From Aulostomus chinensis (lineage: Eukaryota; Chordata; Actinopteri; Syngnathiformes; Aulostomidae), in contig JBBMOA010000018.1 of the NCBI GenBank assembly GCA_037954235.1, forward strand, positions 9,685,001-9,749,000: 64,000 nucleotides of DNA, read 5' to 3'. The translations under genes were made by a program, and so were the position numbers. Within the stretch, counting starts at the first letter, position 1. Each line of letters begins with the position of its first letter. Below are positions 1 to 14,875 of the stretch, one piece after another. Under the pieces are notes generated by a model. The model worked only from the letters and a program-made list of their open reading frames with translations, had not been told where the DNA came from and searched no databases.

Positions 1-2139
1 CAGGCAAAGCCCCTTGTTGTGCTCACTGTCTGGAAACGAGGGTATAATGCAGCTTCCTAGAACACAGAGATCAAAGAGAGTGACCACCACAGCGAACAGA
101 GAAAAAACCTGCTCGGTAGAGTGGTCACAAAGCATCAGCTCCCGAGCCGAGCCCACGGAGTGGAAAATGCACCCAGGGACTGCCCGGCAACCACCCACAG
201 AGATAAAAGAGAATGGGAAACACCAGCTCAGACAAACAAACATCTGAAGTTTTAAATGAGTCAATGCAGAGACAAACAATCCAATAACTGCAGACATGAA
301 AAAAAATCCTGTTTAAATGAAGAAAAAATAAATGAGGAAGAGAACAGAAGCAATGGCGGACCACCAAAAAGCACCTGGAAAAGCCTGGAAAATGGACTAG
401 CAGTTGGGAAGAGCAGGTGTACATACCTCCTGAGGAAAGACAACAGCCAAAATCATGGGAACAAACGAACAACAGAGAGGAAAAGAAAACAAAAAAAAAT
501 CAAATTAAATAATAAGAAATTATTGCACCACAGTCCTGTTAATTTTGGTTCCAAGGAGGATTTGATGCACCGCTTTACAGTTCCGATTTTAAGTTGAGAA
601 AAACAGCTTTATTCAATGAGTCAACAGATTACTACTGTTGTTACAGTTTTAATCCACACGGGGGGGCTCTACTCAATATGAAACACTGTAAAGCGCTGCA
701 TCAAGTGGTCTCCACATCCTGATACGTTCAGTCATTTAGCTTCCACCTTGATTTTTTTTGTAACGCTTCCAATATGAAGTCATTAGAGGAAAAGTATTTT
801 GACCCTCCCCTAGTGTAGTGAGTTGTAAAGATTCAAAGCGATCAGAGGAGTGAAATTCACTTCAAACAATCATATTTTTCACATCCACCATGAATCTGTA
901 CAACAGAGAGATCTCAGAGGAAAGAGAGGACGGAGTATTGAGGCATCCACAGTTGTATTTTTCAGTCTGTGGGGCGAATGTGACCACCAGCTGACATCCT
1001 GTAGAACATTTGTAATAGTGCAGGCACAAGAGGTGTGAATTACAGTGATATTTCATCCAAAAACCTTCAAGTACTCATAAAGACACGCACTGGGCTCATA
1101 AAAACGTTATTTTCACAGTCATTCTTTATTACTCCACAATGTAAGAATATTTATTTAGCTTGAAGCTAATGGCACTACTAACAATGTCAAAACTGTCTAA
1201 AAGTTTGTTGATAAACACTCAAGTACATCATCCGGTCGGTGCTCGACAGACCAAAAACACTTGGATTTGAGCTGAACGCAAACTATAAGCCTTCCAGTTC
1301 ATGGCTTGTTCACTGTAGGGCCGGGCAAGACCAGCTGCTGGAGCATTCAGTTGAAGCAACTCGCTCGCACTCATTCACGGTAGTGCTGAACCGGAAGACT
1401 TTAAATGTGTTTGTTTTTAGTTCAAATTAAAACTGTTTGTTGAGTATACGCCTTGAGCCAAGACAAACAGGACATGGGACAGGTTGTACATGGACATTTT
1501 TGCTGTAGTTTGGCCATAGAGCACAATGAGCTTCAAACTAAATATACGTCAGTGGCTTTGCTGCATTCTGGAGTCATAAAGAGGTGATGAAGTAGTACTT
1601 CAAGATCTCTGTGAGCTCTAGGCACTTTCTTGTAAGTACTTTAATGAAAAATACACTTTTGAGGTGTGTTCAAATCAATGTGAAGTTCAGAATTTAAGGA
1701 AAGGTTCAGGACAAAAGAGCCCTTTCTAAAACTATCATGAGGCCCAAAACATCCAAAATGGCTTCTCAATATACACAAATAGATTTCTTATCTTAGAGTA
1801 AGTAGAGTACATTAATATGCGTGTTTATGCTCATGCAGTGTACATATATTTGTCTATGTATGTCCAGTCTTACATGATTCAAAAACCTCGCATACAGTCT
1901 GATCACAAGGCTTCATTCATAATGCATGACAGCGGGCAGACATGTCTTCAGTCTGGACGAGCGTGTATGCACCCACACTCACAGGTTATGGCCCTCAGAG
2001 GAAGCATTGGATTTCGCTGTTTATTTTGAGATAATCAACACATATGTGCTGCTACAAAGACATATTCATGAGAATGCCGTCATTTAGGCAAAGCAGAATG
2101 AGCTCAAATAACTGTGTTCGTGTATTCTCCATCACTCAC
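1..2139. other. cyth1 intron (downstream of exon 9)
   Basis: No further PH-domain exon recognised here by eye. Low-complexity purine-rich text at 300-510; otherwise unremarkable intronic sequence. Confidence 0.6.
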
Positions 2140-2251
2140 CCAGTTTTAGCAGCCAGCCCTCTCTGTCTGGATTGAAGAAAGTGTGTGTGAGGTCGTTGCC
2201 GTCATCCTCTGGGATTTTGAAAGGCTCATTCTTGATGCTCTCGTACAGATT
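2140..2251 (-). CDS. cyth1: cyth1 exon 9 (Sec7-PH linker and PH start)
   Basis: 112 nt, tcgcag acceptor and gtgagt donor. Encodes NLYESIKNEPFKIPEDDG then NDLTHTFFNPDREGWLLKLG, the autoinhibitory linker and first PH strand. It ends just where cytohesins insert a 3-nt alternative exon that switches di- and tri-glycine PH forms; such a microexon cannot be picked out by eye in 1-2,139. Confidence 0.95.
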
Positions 2252-5200
2252 CTGCGATGAAGAGATAAGTCAGCTGTGAAAACCGGGCCATAGTGTTAAT
2301 AACATATCTAGAGTTGGAAGGCCATCCTCACCCGCAGCAGGTCTTCAGGTAAGTCTCCTCCATCATTGATTCCTCTGTTCATGGAGATGAATCGTTCCAC
2401 CGTGGGCTTGTCCTTTACATTTGGGTTGTGGAGGCTGGTGTTGAGCATGATGATGGCAAACGACAGGATGTAACAGGTGTCTGTAACACACACCACAGCT
2501 ATGGTTAATCATCAAGAAGAATCCAACCTCAAATCACCCTAAAATGTCACTGTTTACATGACTGGACAGTGTAATGAGATTCAGTCTCCACTTCTACACC
2601 ACATATGATCACAATATGAGAGAGAACTGTACTCTATGAGATTGCAAAAGGTTGCTGTTTACCATAAAATTGCAGCTGATGTTTAATGTAGTGTTTAAAT
2701 ATGAATGTAAATGAGCTGAGCTGAAAGGACTGCACTCCAGGGACCACAGTCACACACTGAAGAACGGATTGGCAAAGCTTCATTAGCAAGGAGAGTGGGT
2801 TGCACTGAAAGGCTGTATGTGGGCAGCTAAGTATGCATGTGTGCTAAAAGAAAACGTAGCCAGCACGCCGCTGACGAAGCAGCACTTTATCTGCCGGCGC
2901 GTTGGGCTGTTAAGAAGACCAATGCATTATTCACATCCATCTGCATCCATGTTAGATGCAGTCGTCTACCATGGGCGTTATTTCCCAAAAGCCAGACCGA
3001 GCCAAAAAGCCAGCCATTAGTCCTCAGCACAATAGAGAGAATTATGTGCTTTAAAACGATGGATGTTTATCTGGCAAATTAATTGAAATAATATATAGGA
3101 GTTATATAATGGGGGGGGGGGGGGGGGTAAATCAGAACTGTAAAGCTTACTCACTAAACTTGCACCATAAATTTCACACATCTTTGGCTTTTAATAACAG
3201 CACTGGAAGTAGAGATGTTAAATATGTTAGTCCCACCTGTGGACTGGAAAACACCAGGGTTGCATTGGCAGTAACGCTGAGCGAAGGCCTCCATCATGCG
3301 GTCGATCTTCTGGGCTTCTCCCGGTAGCCGAAAACTCCACAGGAACTGCCTGTTGGAGGACACAGCTCAGTCATCAGACTCTCTGGAATGATGAGGAACC
3401 TCAATAAACCCTTTTAAGACCGAACTTGACAGCAAAAACTTTTTAAAAAAAGTTATCACTTGTGATGCATTTTAAAAAAGGACAAAGCAAGATGCATCTT
3501 ACCTTAGAGCCTGAACCAGGTTGAGGTCTGTGAATTCATGAAGCTCCACGAATGCATGGAGGACTTGAATATTGAATTCATCTCTGCAGAAGGAAAAAAA
3601 AAAAGGACAAATTTAGACAAGCCAAGACAAAAAATACGAATGACAGTTTTATCGAGCTAAAATCTTAAGGGGAATTGGTTCAAAGATCCAAGTTGGTGAT
3701 TACTTTTCCAACACAAGATAGCTGATGATGTCAGCAAAAAAGAGGCTACATAATGTTTCAGATACATAATCAAATCAGATCTCGATTCATAAAACAAGAA
3801 ATGTAGATGTTTTCTGCTTGTCATCTTGTGGGAAGCTGTGACAAAGAATTGAACAAATCAATATCATAATGTACTGAATCTGCATTATTTTGATCCACAT
3901 ATTCCATTCAATCACAGATATTAGAAGCCGCAGTCATCCAGACCGACACAGCTCGGCGAGGACTCAGCCGTCTTCAGGAGCTGCGTCCGCTTCTCATCAT
4001 CTCCACTGCTGCCCACAGTTTCACTTTTCAAATCCATTCCATTATTTTAACCACCTCCAGATCATATTACAAGGCCAGACATGACAGTGTTCTCCAAAGG
4101 GACTTTCCAACAGGGCAGGGTAGCATTATGGTTATTTGAATGTGGTTGATGATGGATAGAAATTAGTTAAAGAAACAGTGGAGAAGTGCGTAAAATGTCA
4201 GAAATGTTGCAATTGACTGGTTGGTGACTCCTGATCTTGTGAAAATCTTGATCGTTGCCTCATTGGAGATGCAGGCTTTTTAGAAGACCCATCTGGAACA
4301 TGTCTGAAAATGTAATCTGGTGCTAAAGGTCTTAACAAAACAACGAGGATAAGCTGCATAGTTCCGTCAGACCAAAAGGAGGAAGATAAAAACACCCCAT
4401 CTACTTCATTTATCATCTCATCTCCATCATGACATCACTCCCGACCTTTATGCCCTTCTGAGTAAATGATCTGCCCTGTGAGATCATTGAAAGAGCCATA
4501 TTACTCCCAGTGGACAAGTGACCAATTTAATCTCTCGGGCTGCTCAGAATCATGCAGAAAGCTTGATAGCAATCGAACAGAGTGCATCCATCAACAGCTT
4601 GCGCTCCATTTCCTGTTCACACACCCCACCTCTGACTTAAGACTGTCGGCCCTATAGTCGCTGAGCACTGCATTATATACTTCCTGTTTTATGTGGTTAC
4701 TCCAGGAGGGAGTAGCCACTCTAATGGCCGTCCAAGACGCGCATTCTCAACTTGTTAGTTTTTTGCTCGTGTTACGCATGAATGCGTAAGATAACCAAAA
4801 ACAGATGGAGGCTATTGAGTAACGTCTTGAGGTGATAGTCCAAGCATGGGACCAATAAACTCTGTTTGGGAAAGGATGGGTGTGTGCCTGACCGAGAGGA
4901 AACGGAGCAATACGGAAAATATGCAGTCTTGAAGAAGACTGTTCAGTTCTTTATCGTGAATGGATAAACGTAAACCTCACAGAGGAGAGTATGGAATAGA
5001 TGGTATGGATCAGTCCTACTCCTGACCTTTCTCCAAGGTAATCTCCAATGGCTGTTTTGTTCAAGCCCTCGCCCTTGCAGAGGAACTGAGCGATGTCATC
5101 ACTGGTATTCTTCAGCAAGTCATTCTCAATCAGGAACTGGATTCCCTGTAAAACAAACAGAGCCCTTGCTTATATCCTGATAAGAGAGCACCAAGGGCAT

Positions 5201-8200
5201 ATGACATTTCTCTTGGATCCTCACAGATACTCACCTTCTTGGGGTCCATGTTGAATTTCTTGCGGCCCATGGCCACCTGTTTATTCCTCTGCATGTTCTT
5301 CCTGCAACATCAGAGTGAAGGCTTCTGTTAAATGTTCTTATACATATACATATACAACAATGCTTTTCAAATATGAATAATAATCAGAACCCAAAAGGAT
5401 GTCAGCAAAAGTCTTGTTTTGGTGGACCATGAGGTCAAAACTTACATGCTAGGACAGAAAATAAAGACAAAACAAAACAAAACAAAACAAAAAAAACACA
5501 AAACAAATATCTGGATTTGAGAAGCTGGCGTCATTATCCCCCGGGTTCAGGTTTCTCTCCTCTGGCTCCCCATTTAATTTAGAATTGATTTTAATATTTA
5601 CTGATCAGGAAATATTGATTTTTATTTGAGTCAGTTCATAGCTGTAGATACTCAGGCAGGGCTCCTCTGGCCTTTTTAGGTTATGACTTACATCTACAGG
5701 TGATTGTGCTTCAGGGCCCTTCGGCATTAGAACAAACTGCCTGATGAAATCTTCTTCTTTTAATCTTCTTTTAAAATTGCCTCTTCTTATCCATTATTCC
5801 ACATTTGGTTTTATGTGATACCATCATTTTATTTTAGGTTTAAAAAAACAAAAAACAAACTCTTATTCTTGTATCACACATTTTTTTTCCATTTTTCATG
5901 TATTTATTTGTGTCAGTCTTCATACTTATTTTAGTATTTGTTAGTTGTTTTTTTTTAATATATTCAAGAATTCTGAATTATTGTCTTTTTGTCAAAGCAC
6001 TGTGTAGGCTGTTTTGCGGTATAAATAAAGCTATTAATATTCTCATTTCATTTGGCTCTACTTTATGCCCCTTTTGCCTGTTTTGATATGGCTCACTGAA
6101 ATCTAAAATAATCATTCATTCGTTTCATTCACTTCATGAAAACAGATTTCCCGTTAACATTTCTAACGTGTTGGACGTGGTTGGAATATTTCCGTCCTCT
6201 GCTGTGATGACGAAACGCTGATAAAGAGTTGAACAACATCCATGTGGGAACGACTCATTTCTCAGGCTTTAAGTTATTCAGGGGTCAAAGTGTATTTCAA
6301 AGGTCTATGGTCACCATGGTTACAACTCCATACTCCAGCCGGTCAGAGGTCACCACTTCTTCCCACTCATTCTCTCACACAAGGATTCCTTTGGCCTTTG
6401 TCTGCAACTCTCAACAGACACAGCCATAACGGAGAATACCGCTCAGAGCAGCGGATGGAGTATCATGGACTGTCTGCAATAAATAGATCATACAGTAGGA
6501 GACTTTGATCACAAGAAGGTGCTGTAACCCTTAATAGCTTTCTGAGCCAAGAGAAAGTGCTTTAGGAATATTGTGTAGTTGATGGGATCCCTATCCACTT
6601 GAGTAGACCAAACCAGAGCATACCCTCCCCTGGGAGCGTGCATTGTCTGCCTTTGCCTGTACACCCACTGCATTATTCAATGAGTCCTCCCATTATGGGG
6701 GTGTGCCTGATGAAACATTTAAAACCACCTTAAAAACATAGCAAGCGTATGTTGGAGCGTATTTGGTGTGATGAGAGGGCCCTGGCTAGGCCATCAAACA
6801 TTAATAATTGACAGCTTAATTTGCTAAGTTAATAGAAGGCAAACAACAAGTCAATTTAGGGGAGGGGTTTGTGTGTAGGTGAGGGGGTTGGGTTCCATAA
6901 TCTTACCTCTCCTCAGTGGAACCCAGGTTCTCGATCTCACTCGTTACTTCTGCTATCTCATCCTTCAGCCGCTGCAGAAAAGACAGGAAGGTTAGCTTAC
7001 AAAGCTGGTAATATAGAGGAATGAATTAAGCATCAAATTTCAAAAGTGGAAAGGTGTTAAAAAAAAACCTTGTATAGAACGCGTGGACTTCATTTGACAT
7101 CTCTGAATCATTTTTGTTTGCTAGGTTTTACTGTATTCATACTCAAACCAGAGCTATTGAAACTTCCGACACAGATGCTCATTTAAAGAAGGTAGGTTAA
7201 CATGAATATCTCTCCCTTATTCTGAATTTGATCAGGCTGAAACCATTATGGGTTAACCTCAATACAAATGGAGTAAGAAAGCTTAAAAGTGGATTATATT
7301 TTGTGTGGTGTTTAGTGATTAATGGCTTCAGAGGCAGATTTAGTCGATCAAGCCAGGCCCACTGGTGCCAGACCAGCGTAATAAGGGCACTGCTGCGGGT
7401 AAAGGATGGAGAGGATGACGTCAGCTTAATGAAAGTGAGGAATAATAAACTGTAGTAGGGATTTATGAAATCTGTTTCAATTTGTTCCAGATTCTGTTTT
7501 GTTTTGGGTTTTTTTCAAATTCCATAGTCTGTGTAAAGAGCTGTGCCTGCCCCACCCTGGTTGAAACCTCAACACTGACTGAAAATAATACCACAAAACT
7601 CTGAATAGTTATATATATATATATATATACACACACATATACTGGTTCAGAAAAGGTGCTGTGAGAGGATGAGGCAGAGAAACAGATTTTTTTTGAAAAT
7701 ACATCCATGCCACAGTACATATTCCATGCTTAATAGTCAATTTCATGGTCATTGTCAAATGTTAGGGTATCCCTTCTCATGCCTGATAGAAATTCAACAT
7801 GAGCCAAACCACAAAGGGAACATCTGTGTTTTCAAGACCTGTGCAATCACAACACATTCCTCAGATGTTTGCCTCCACAAACAAAAGCTGTGCTCATACT
7901 GGAAATGGGGTGGCTGTGGCTGGAGGCCTTGACATGCAGGACCAGCAGAGGAGGAAGCAGGAGTCAACAAGTAGGAGAGGGGGAATACAGAAAAAAGAAG
8001 AAGAGAAGAGGACAGGACAGGGTCAACAATTGTGGCTAGACAGGGGAGACGGGCAGTGGTGAAGCCCAGGCTCATAAAAGAGGAGGTGTCAGATCACGCC
8101 TCCAGCATTTGTCTGCGAGAGCTGTCGGAAGTTGACCTGCACAGTGGGACATCTGGAGGCCAACCCTGCATGACTATCTATCACCCCTGGGTGTCATTTG

Positions 8201-11200
8201 CCAGTGAAACAGGTTATAGAATGGCAGAAATGACCTGAGCAGCTGGCAAGAATAATCCGCTGCATTCTTGGGTCAAAGTAATCACGGAAAAATCATCAAG
8301 GGCCATGGTAAGAAATCCAACAGTCCACTTAAGGAATATTCATCCTAGCTGATTCAAATTCCAGCTCACTTTGGAAATGAGGGAGTACATAAGGGACTGG
8401 ATATTCTCCTAGATGTATCAGCCCATTCCTCAGGAGAGCACAAGCCTATTTCATCTGTATGCTTGTCTTATTTTAACATGCACACATGTAAAACCACATA
8501 TCAATAAACCAACATATGTTATCTGAAATAAGATTACTTGTATTTGTGAATAAATGACTTGGTTGAATGGCTAAACAATTAGCAGCAATGGTTTACTGAG
8601 AAAGCTGGAAGGAAATACCAAACATTCCACTTGAAGTGTTTGAAGGGGGAACCTTGTGTAAAGGCAGAAAATACTGGACAGGAGGTCAATGTTTAATCAG
8701 AAAGCAGAGGCTGAAAGCACTGAATACGAGCCAAGACGCTGGATCTTGTAAAAACATACAGACTCTCTCGCCAATGCAGCCACTTAATCACAAAGATTGT
8801 CAGTTTCAGTTATTTTTTCTTATAATTAGGTCAACCCTATCTGGATCCAGGCAGGATAATTTGTAGAAGACATACAAGGTTTCTTTTTTTTTATTAAAGA
8901 TTAGTAAAAAAAAAACAAATTACCATAGCCCCATTATCTTAACCTTACCTGAATGTCCTCCAGCAGCTCTTGCTTTCGCCGGCGGATGTTCTCCAGCTCC
9001 TGCTGCTCCTCCGGAGTGAGGTCGTCCGGCACTGTGGAGAAATGAGGAATGAAGGGTCAGGAAAGAGGTACTGAAAATAACATGCACCTTTCTCCTTTCC
9101 TCTTAATATATCCATCTCCTGAGGCATGTCCCTGAGCAAATCTCAATGTGAAGAAACAGCATTTAGAGTCTACAGTTTTACAGATACCACAAGGCGACTG
9201 AATTGCAGCATGCAGACTCTCTTGTAAGTCGAGGCACTCAAAGCCTGAGCGGCGTTGAATATTCACACCATCAGCAAACAATGTAATGCAGCAGCCAAGT
9301 GCACAATGAAATGATTTAATTTGTGTGTGACAAAATGAAACAGCTCAGGTTCATCAGTGCAAGAGTAGCACAAGTGTGACAGGTCTCGAAGCCCTAACAC
9401 CAGAGCATTTATAATGAGCTTTGTCTGGGCACAGGACTGAGGGCGGAGCATTGTGGCCTGATTGATGGATAATGTGTGTCTGTGCAAAGACGACTTGCAC
9501 AACAGGTATAAATGCTCTCAGAACACCAAGCATTTGTTGTGGCACCGCATTAGATGCATTTCCTTTTTCTTTGTCTGCCTTGATGAAAAACAAACTTCAA
9601 TGAGAATTCACGACATGCATATAATTTTGGCCAATTCTGACTTGGTTGTAGAAAAATACTGGATTATAAATCACAATTTGTTTGCATAGCTAAGACATAG
9701 CTGTGTTACTTAGGATGCCTGAATTTTAAGAGATTGTACACTGCAAATGCTGACAGATGTTGAACATCTTTGCCCTTGCTGACTTTTGTTTGGACTGCCA
9801 ACAATACAAGCTAAGTACTAAGGCTAAAAGACTGATGCTAGCCTTCTCTGCTCTAATTAAACAAGCAACGTTGCAGCTGTATCCTCTAAGTTGAAATAGC
9901 TGCACAACAACTTTACTAGAACGCATATAAATACTGCTGCACACTGAAACTCTTGTTAGAGTAAATGGAAGTCTAGACGAGTAATACCTGCTGCTAATAG
10001 ATATTTGCACTCAAACAGCCTCGCACAATCACATGATTAAAGATATTTAACTGCAATGGTAATTAAACCCCCAAACAAAGTCATGAGTTTTTGTAAAATT
10101 AGAATGAAGAGTGACAATGTTGCTTATGCTGGAGGATCATCCCTGTCTCTCAGTGAGTCCAAGCAACACAGTTGGACGGTTTAAGGGGTCGAGGCTGAGG
10201 CTGAATGGGTGGATCTCAGTTGACGTCATGCTTATGGAGTGACGGAAGCTGACGACGGAGGACTCTTCAACACAAGGTCTTGTATCACTCATTTAATCCG
10301 CCAGACTTTCTCCTTCCACCTCCAATCCAGAAATTATGAATGTTATTGTTTCATATGTAAACACAGTTTTATCACAAGCAAATAAATACCAGATTGCTAA
10401 TTTCCTAGTGATTTTAAAATCCTAAAAAAATATATTTGATAATGTCATCCAGATTTTGAAGGAAATGCCCATGACATTCACCGGAACGCTAAATCATTTT
10501 CAATGCAGTTAGAATAAACAATGCATGGAGATCCAAAACAGCCTTGTAGTAAATTATTAGCTTGACCGAACGCTCCAAAACAAAGCCAGATTGTCTTTAT
10601 TGTTTTCAGATGGCTGAGGGAGCAGAGCAGTCCACCCGAGGTTAACCTTTCACACCTACGCTATACTTGGCAAACCTGCAACATCATCCTGGATGCTTTG
10701 AGTATCAATTAAAATCATGGTTAGTTCTCTAACATTGTTTTCAATTACAGACAGGAAGTCACAGGTAGATAAGGAGCAAAGACAGACGGCAATAATTGCA
10801 AATGCTTTTTTGCTTGGTCAGAGAGTTCCTTTGAGTGCAGATCATATTGGTGAAGATACTTCTTTTAGATGTAAACTGAGATGCATAAGGGAGCAATGCC
10901 CCTCACACAGACAAGTCTAAGAATGTCAGTTTTAATGGCAAAATTGATGTTACAACGTGAAAATCCAAAGAATGGGACAAATAGTAACAGTGACGATGAG
11001 TAAGGAGTCAGGTTAGGATGCTGATAAACACTGAAGAACGCCAGTTCACAGAGCACGACTGCAGCATTCCTGCTCAGAATAACACCTCAGAGCAAAGGGG
11101 AACAGCACAAATGCCATATTCTGAAACAGAGGAGAAGATAAAGAAATTGAGCAAAGAAACATAATTCTTTCAGGATAGATACTGGTTTCACCTCTTTCGA

Positions 11201-14200
11201 GAGCACATAAAGGTAGCTCCAAAAAAATATGTATATTTTCACAGTCCAGCAATTATGTATAAACATGTCATTCATGTTATGCGTGGAACCAATCAGGTAC
11301 ACCCATCAGGCAGTATCTCTGGCTCCACCCAAAATAATCAAGACCACATCAGGGAAAGGCCCCATCCACGCTTGTGGCAAAGTTTGGTACCAAGTGGGTG
11401 TTGTTTCCCAGAACACAGCAGATGGGGAGGAGCCCATCCACTTAACTAAATGCTGAGAGCTGCTTGTTTCTCTTCTGTCTGAGAGCGCTGCTTTGGCTGT
11501 TATTCAGCAAATGTCTGCAGTCATTGGCATGGCCAATGAAAAGAGGCTGTCATCAGAAAAAAGGCCAGAAGCCAGAGGCACAGAGAGAAAGTGAAGAGTC
11601 AGAGAGGGCAAACGAGGTAAACAAAGAGTGATGTGTAATTTCTGAAAGCGAAAGCATCTTGATTTCTTCAGGTAGGATTACTGATAACACACACACTTGC
11701 TGATGCAAGCAATAAGACAAGGTATAAAAAGTCGACATTACAATGTGAAATGTGTTTTTGCTCCTCTATTGCTCATCTACCTCATCCATATTTTTCTTTT
11801 GAGTCTTTCAGATGCAGAGGGCTCCTATAGCAATCTGCGTGAAGAGATCTCCATTAACTGAAAGAGCAACACACCCACGTCTTTCCACTTGGAGATGCAC
11901 TCTGCCTGGAAAAAAGGTAATTCAGGGGAAACACACATGCAACGGAGGCATGCACAAGCACAGCTTAAGTCAAAGCACAGAGTATAATACCACCCAATTT
12001 TAAATAAGCTCTGACGTAGCGAACCTTTAACTTATGACTGACCAGTTGTTTCCGCAGTTGACGTCTTCGCTGATATTCCCAAACTTTGTCTTTGGACAAC
12101 ATACAACATGTACAACACTAGCCGGCACTTAACAGCACATATAACCTGTCCAACTGTAGGTAACACCTCAAGACCTCTCTGCATTTGCTGGTTGGCAGTT
12201 CTTTGTTTATTACAGCCACTGCAATACCCAATGTTGCCTTTACCACAACTTTCTAATAGCATTACATAGCCTATTCTACTTGCTCCACAGCAGCTGATGT
12301 AAACACATGTAATGCATTATGTTCTTGCATATGTACAGTTAGCTGAACATTTGTTCGAAAACAGAATGGAAACACATTTGAGCTCTTTGCTTTTTATCGC
12401 ACTGTACTCATCAAGTCAAAAATAGGCCACTTAGCCAATTCAGTTTACTAAAAGTATCAGTATAGTAGTAAGCGAAAAAAGTAACCTGCAGGGACCAAAG
12501 TAGTGCAAAATGATTAAGATAATGATATATTCCTATATTAAGGTACTGACTCATGTATACTATTGCCAAATCTGGGAGGGACATTATAATCTGAGCTTTG
12601 TCCTGCCATGCCCTGGACCTCATCCCTACTGAGCGCATTTTAACCCAAATTTTAGACTTGAAACACTCTATGTTCTCTTCGCTTATAATCATGGTTTCTA
12701 CTCCTGAACCAGTGCATCCAAATTCCAACTACTTTAGATGCACTTTTCATGCGACTTGAGAATTATATCCTTGAATTATAGCTAAAGGCTTCATTTCAAC
12801 TGAAAGTATTTTTTCAAATTAATTTTTAGGTTCTCTTTATCGTTTGTTTATGCGTAGCTTCTAATAGTCTATGCAGATTCCTAGACGGGCGAAGCAGGTT
12901 TTAGTGAGGGCTGGGTCAGCGGCAAGCACCCGGGAGGTGACATCAAGGGAGATACCAATTATAGCCCGCTCTCCCGCAGCGGCAGAGCCCACTAATACAC
13001 ATCCTCCTGATTGCTATCCTGGCATGAGAAGCAGACGTCTCATTTCCACCCAGATCACTGAAGAACTCTCCTTGGAAAATAAGGAAATTAGAATTCTGTG
13101 CGCTTGTAGGATCTTTCAGCCCCCCCTCCCTGCAGATGTGACCCAAATTATGGAGCTCCTCTCAGTGCTTAAGGACCCCAAAAAAGGAAAAACCCTATTA
13201 AGCTCATCACCTACGCCACCTCTACTGACATATCTACAGGATGAGAGCTACAAGAAGATGTATTTACATAGCCAAATCTACTCTGAACTCGATTTTAAAA
13301 GTGAAATGACAGTTTGATGTGACAAAAGAACATGGACAGAAGCTTCCCTATGTGTGTTAGGATACTGTATAGGATTACACTGAAATTTAGAATCTTGGTT
13401 CTCTGCCACAGCAGATGGATATATATATATATGGATATATCACTGAATTCATTTACACCACAACACTGCCTATGATGCACTGGCTGAAGGAATATGCGAA
13501 GTGGTTCACATCCATCTTTGCAGCCACATGTTTGCGCATGTACATGATTATACTTTGATAACCTTAAGAGACCTACCAAGGCAGGAACTGTCTTTCCGCT
13601 GTTCTATTTTACAGCTTTGTACTTTTTCTTTACTGAAGTACCAGCATCCATCTACCCACTTTATTACCAGCTCCTCTTTGTTGCCTGTAATTTCTCCTCT
13701 TAACTGCTTCCATCTTGTCTTTTTAAGCCCGTTCACGTCAATCTCATCGCTGAAATGCATCCAGGATCATCGGTTTTCTCCAGCCCCCCTCCACCTGTTC
13801 CCCTCTCTCTGTACCTCAAGGCTATTATTTCTACTGTCCAGCCTTTGTCCTTTACTTAGCCCTTTTAAATTACTAAAACCCACCCTCCGCCCCCAAGGTC
13901 CCTTTAGACTCCAATCAATCGAAACCAATAAGAGCTCCAACTGTAACAAGAGGCAATGATGAGGTTTAATGCACTGAGCACCAAATACAAGCACACAATC
14001 AGTTATTTAAGAGAAAACACACATGACGTCCACAGATAGAAGTACTCCATGGTCTATTAAACAGCTCTGAGCCGTCTGATCTTTCCTGCTGCTGGCTGTT
14101 GGAACAACGAAAGGTGATTTAAGACACTGATCTCTGATCAGAGGCTGAATCTCATTACTACTCAAATCCCAAAGGTGCTCTTGCTCATATGTATTTGAGA

Positions 14201-14234
<34 letters not shown>

Positions 14235-14813
14235 ACACATGCTTCAGCCTCTAAACCAGACAAGTTTTAACAAAGAATAGCAGGGCTGTGAGGGAATGCC
14301 TGTCAGTAACATGGACACAGGCTACCATAAAGGTAGACCGCACCAAAAGGTGGGCCTAATGGACCGCCAGTTGTGGTTCAAAACCCCGGAGTCCAACCTG
14401 ACCTGAAAGTGGGAGGAGTTGAAGGGGGACAGAGAGAGGACAGAAATTAAGAAAAGAAACCCTGTGTTTGGCCGGGGAGGCGTGGGACAGCAAATGGCAG
14501 CAGAACACAGAAGCATTGGGAAGAGCAGTGGACGATCACAGCTTTCTCCCTTTGTCTGCCTGTCAGGACATTCCTCAGTGAGACCCAGGCATAGGAGGCT
14601 GAGGCATCTCTGGCTTAACTTCTCAGTACAACATTTATTAGTTGGTTGTTCCCTCTTCTGAAAATCTTCAAAATCCTCCGGTTTATGCTATCAAGCCAGT
14701 GAAACCTGTCCCCTACAGCTGTGACCATAAAGGTTGTGCCTCTGGATGAACTTAGGCACTTTTATTAATCAGACATATAATCCTGGATAGTCAAGTAAAC
14801 ATATGGCTTTATA

Positions 14814-14875
<62 letters not shown>

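Noticed and set aside
13501..13959. 152-codon plus-strand frame in cyth1 intron 1
   Set aside because: Ser/Leu/Pro-rich translation of pyrimidine-rich intron sequence; no domain.
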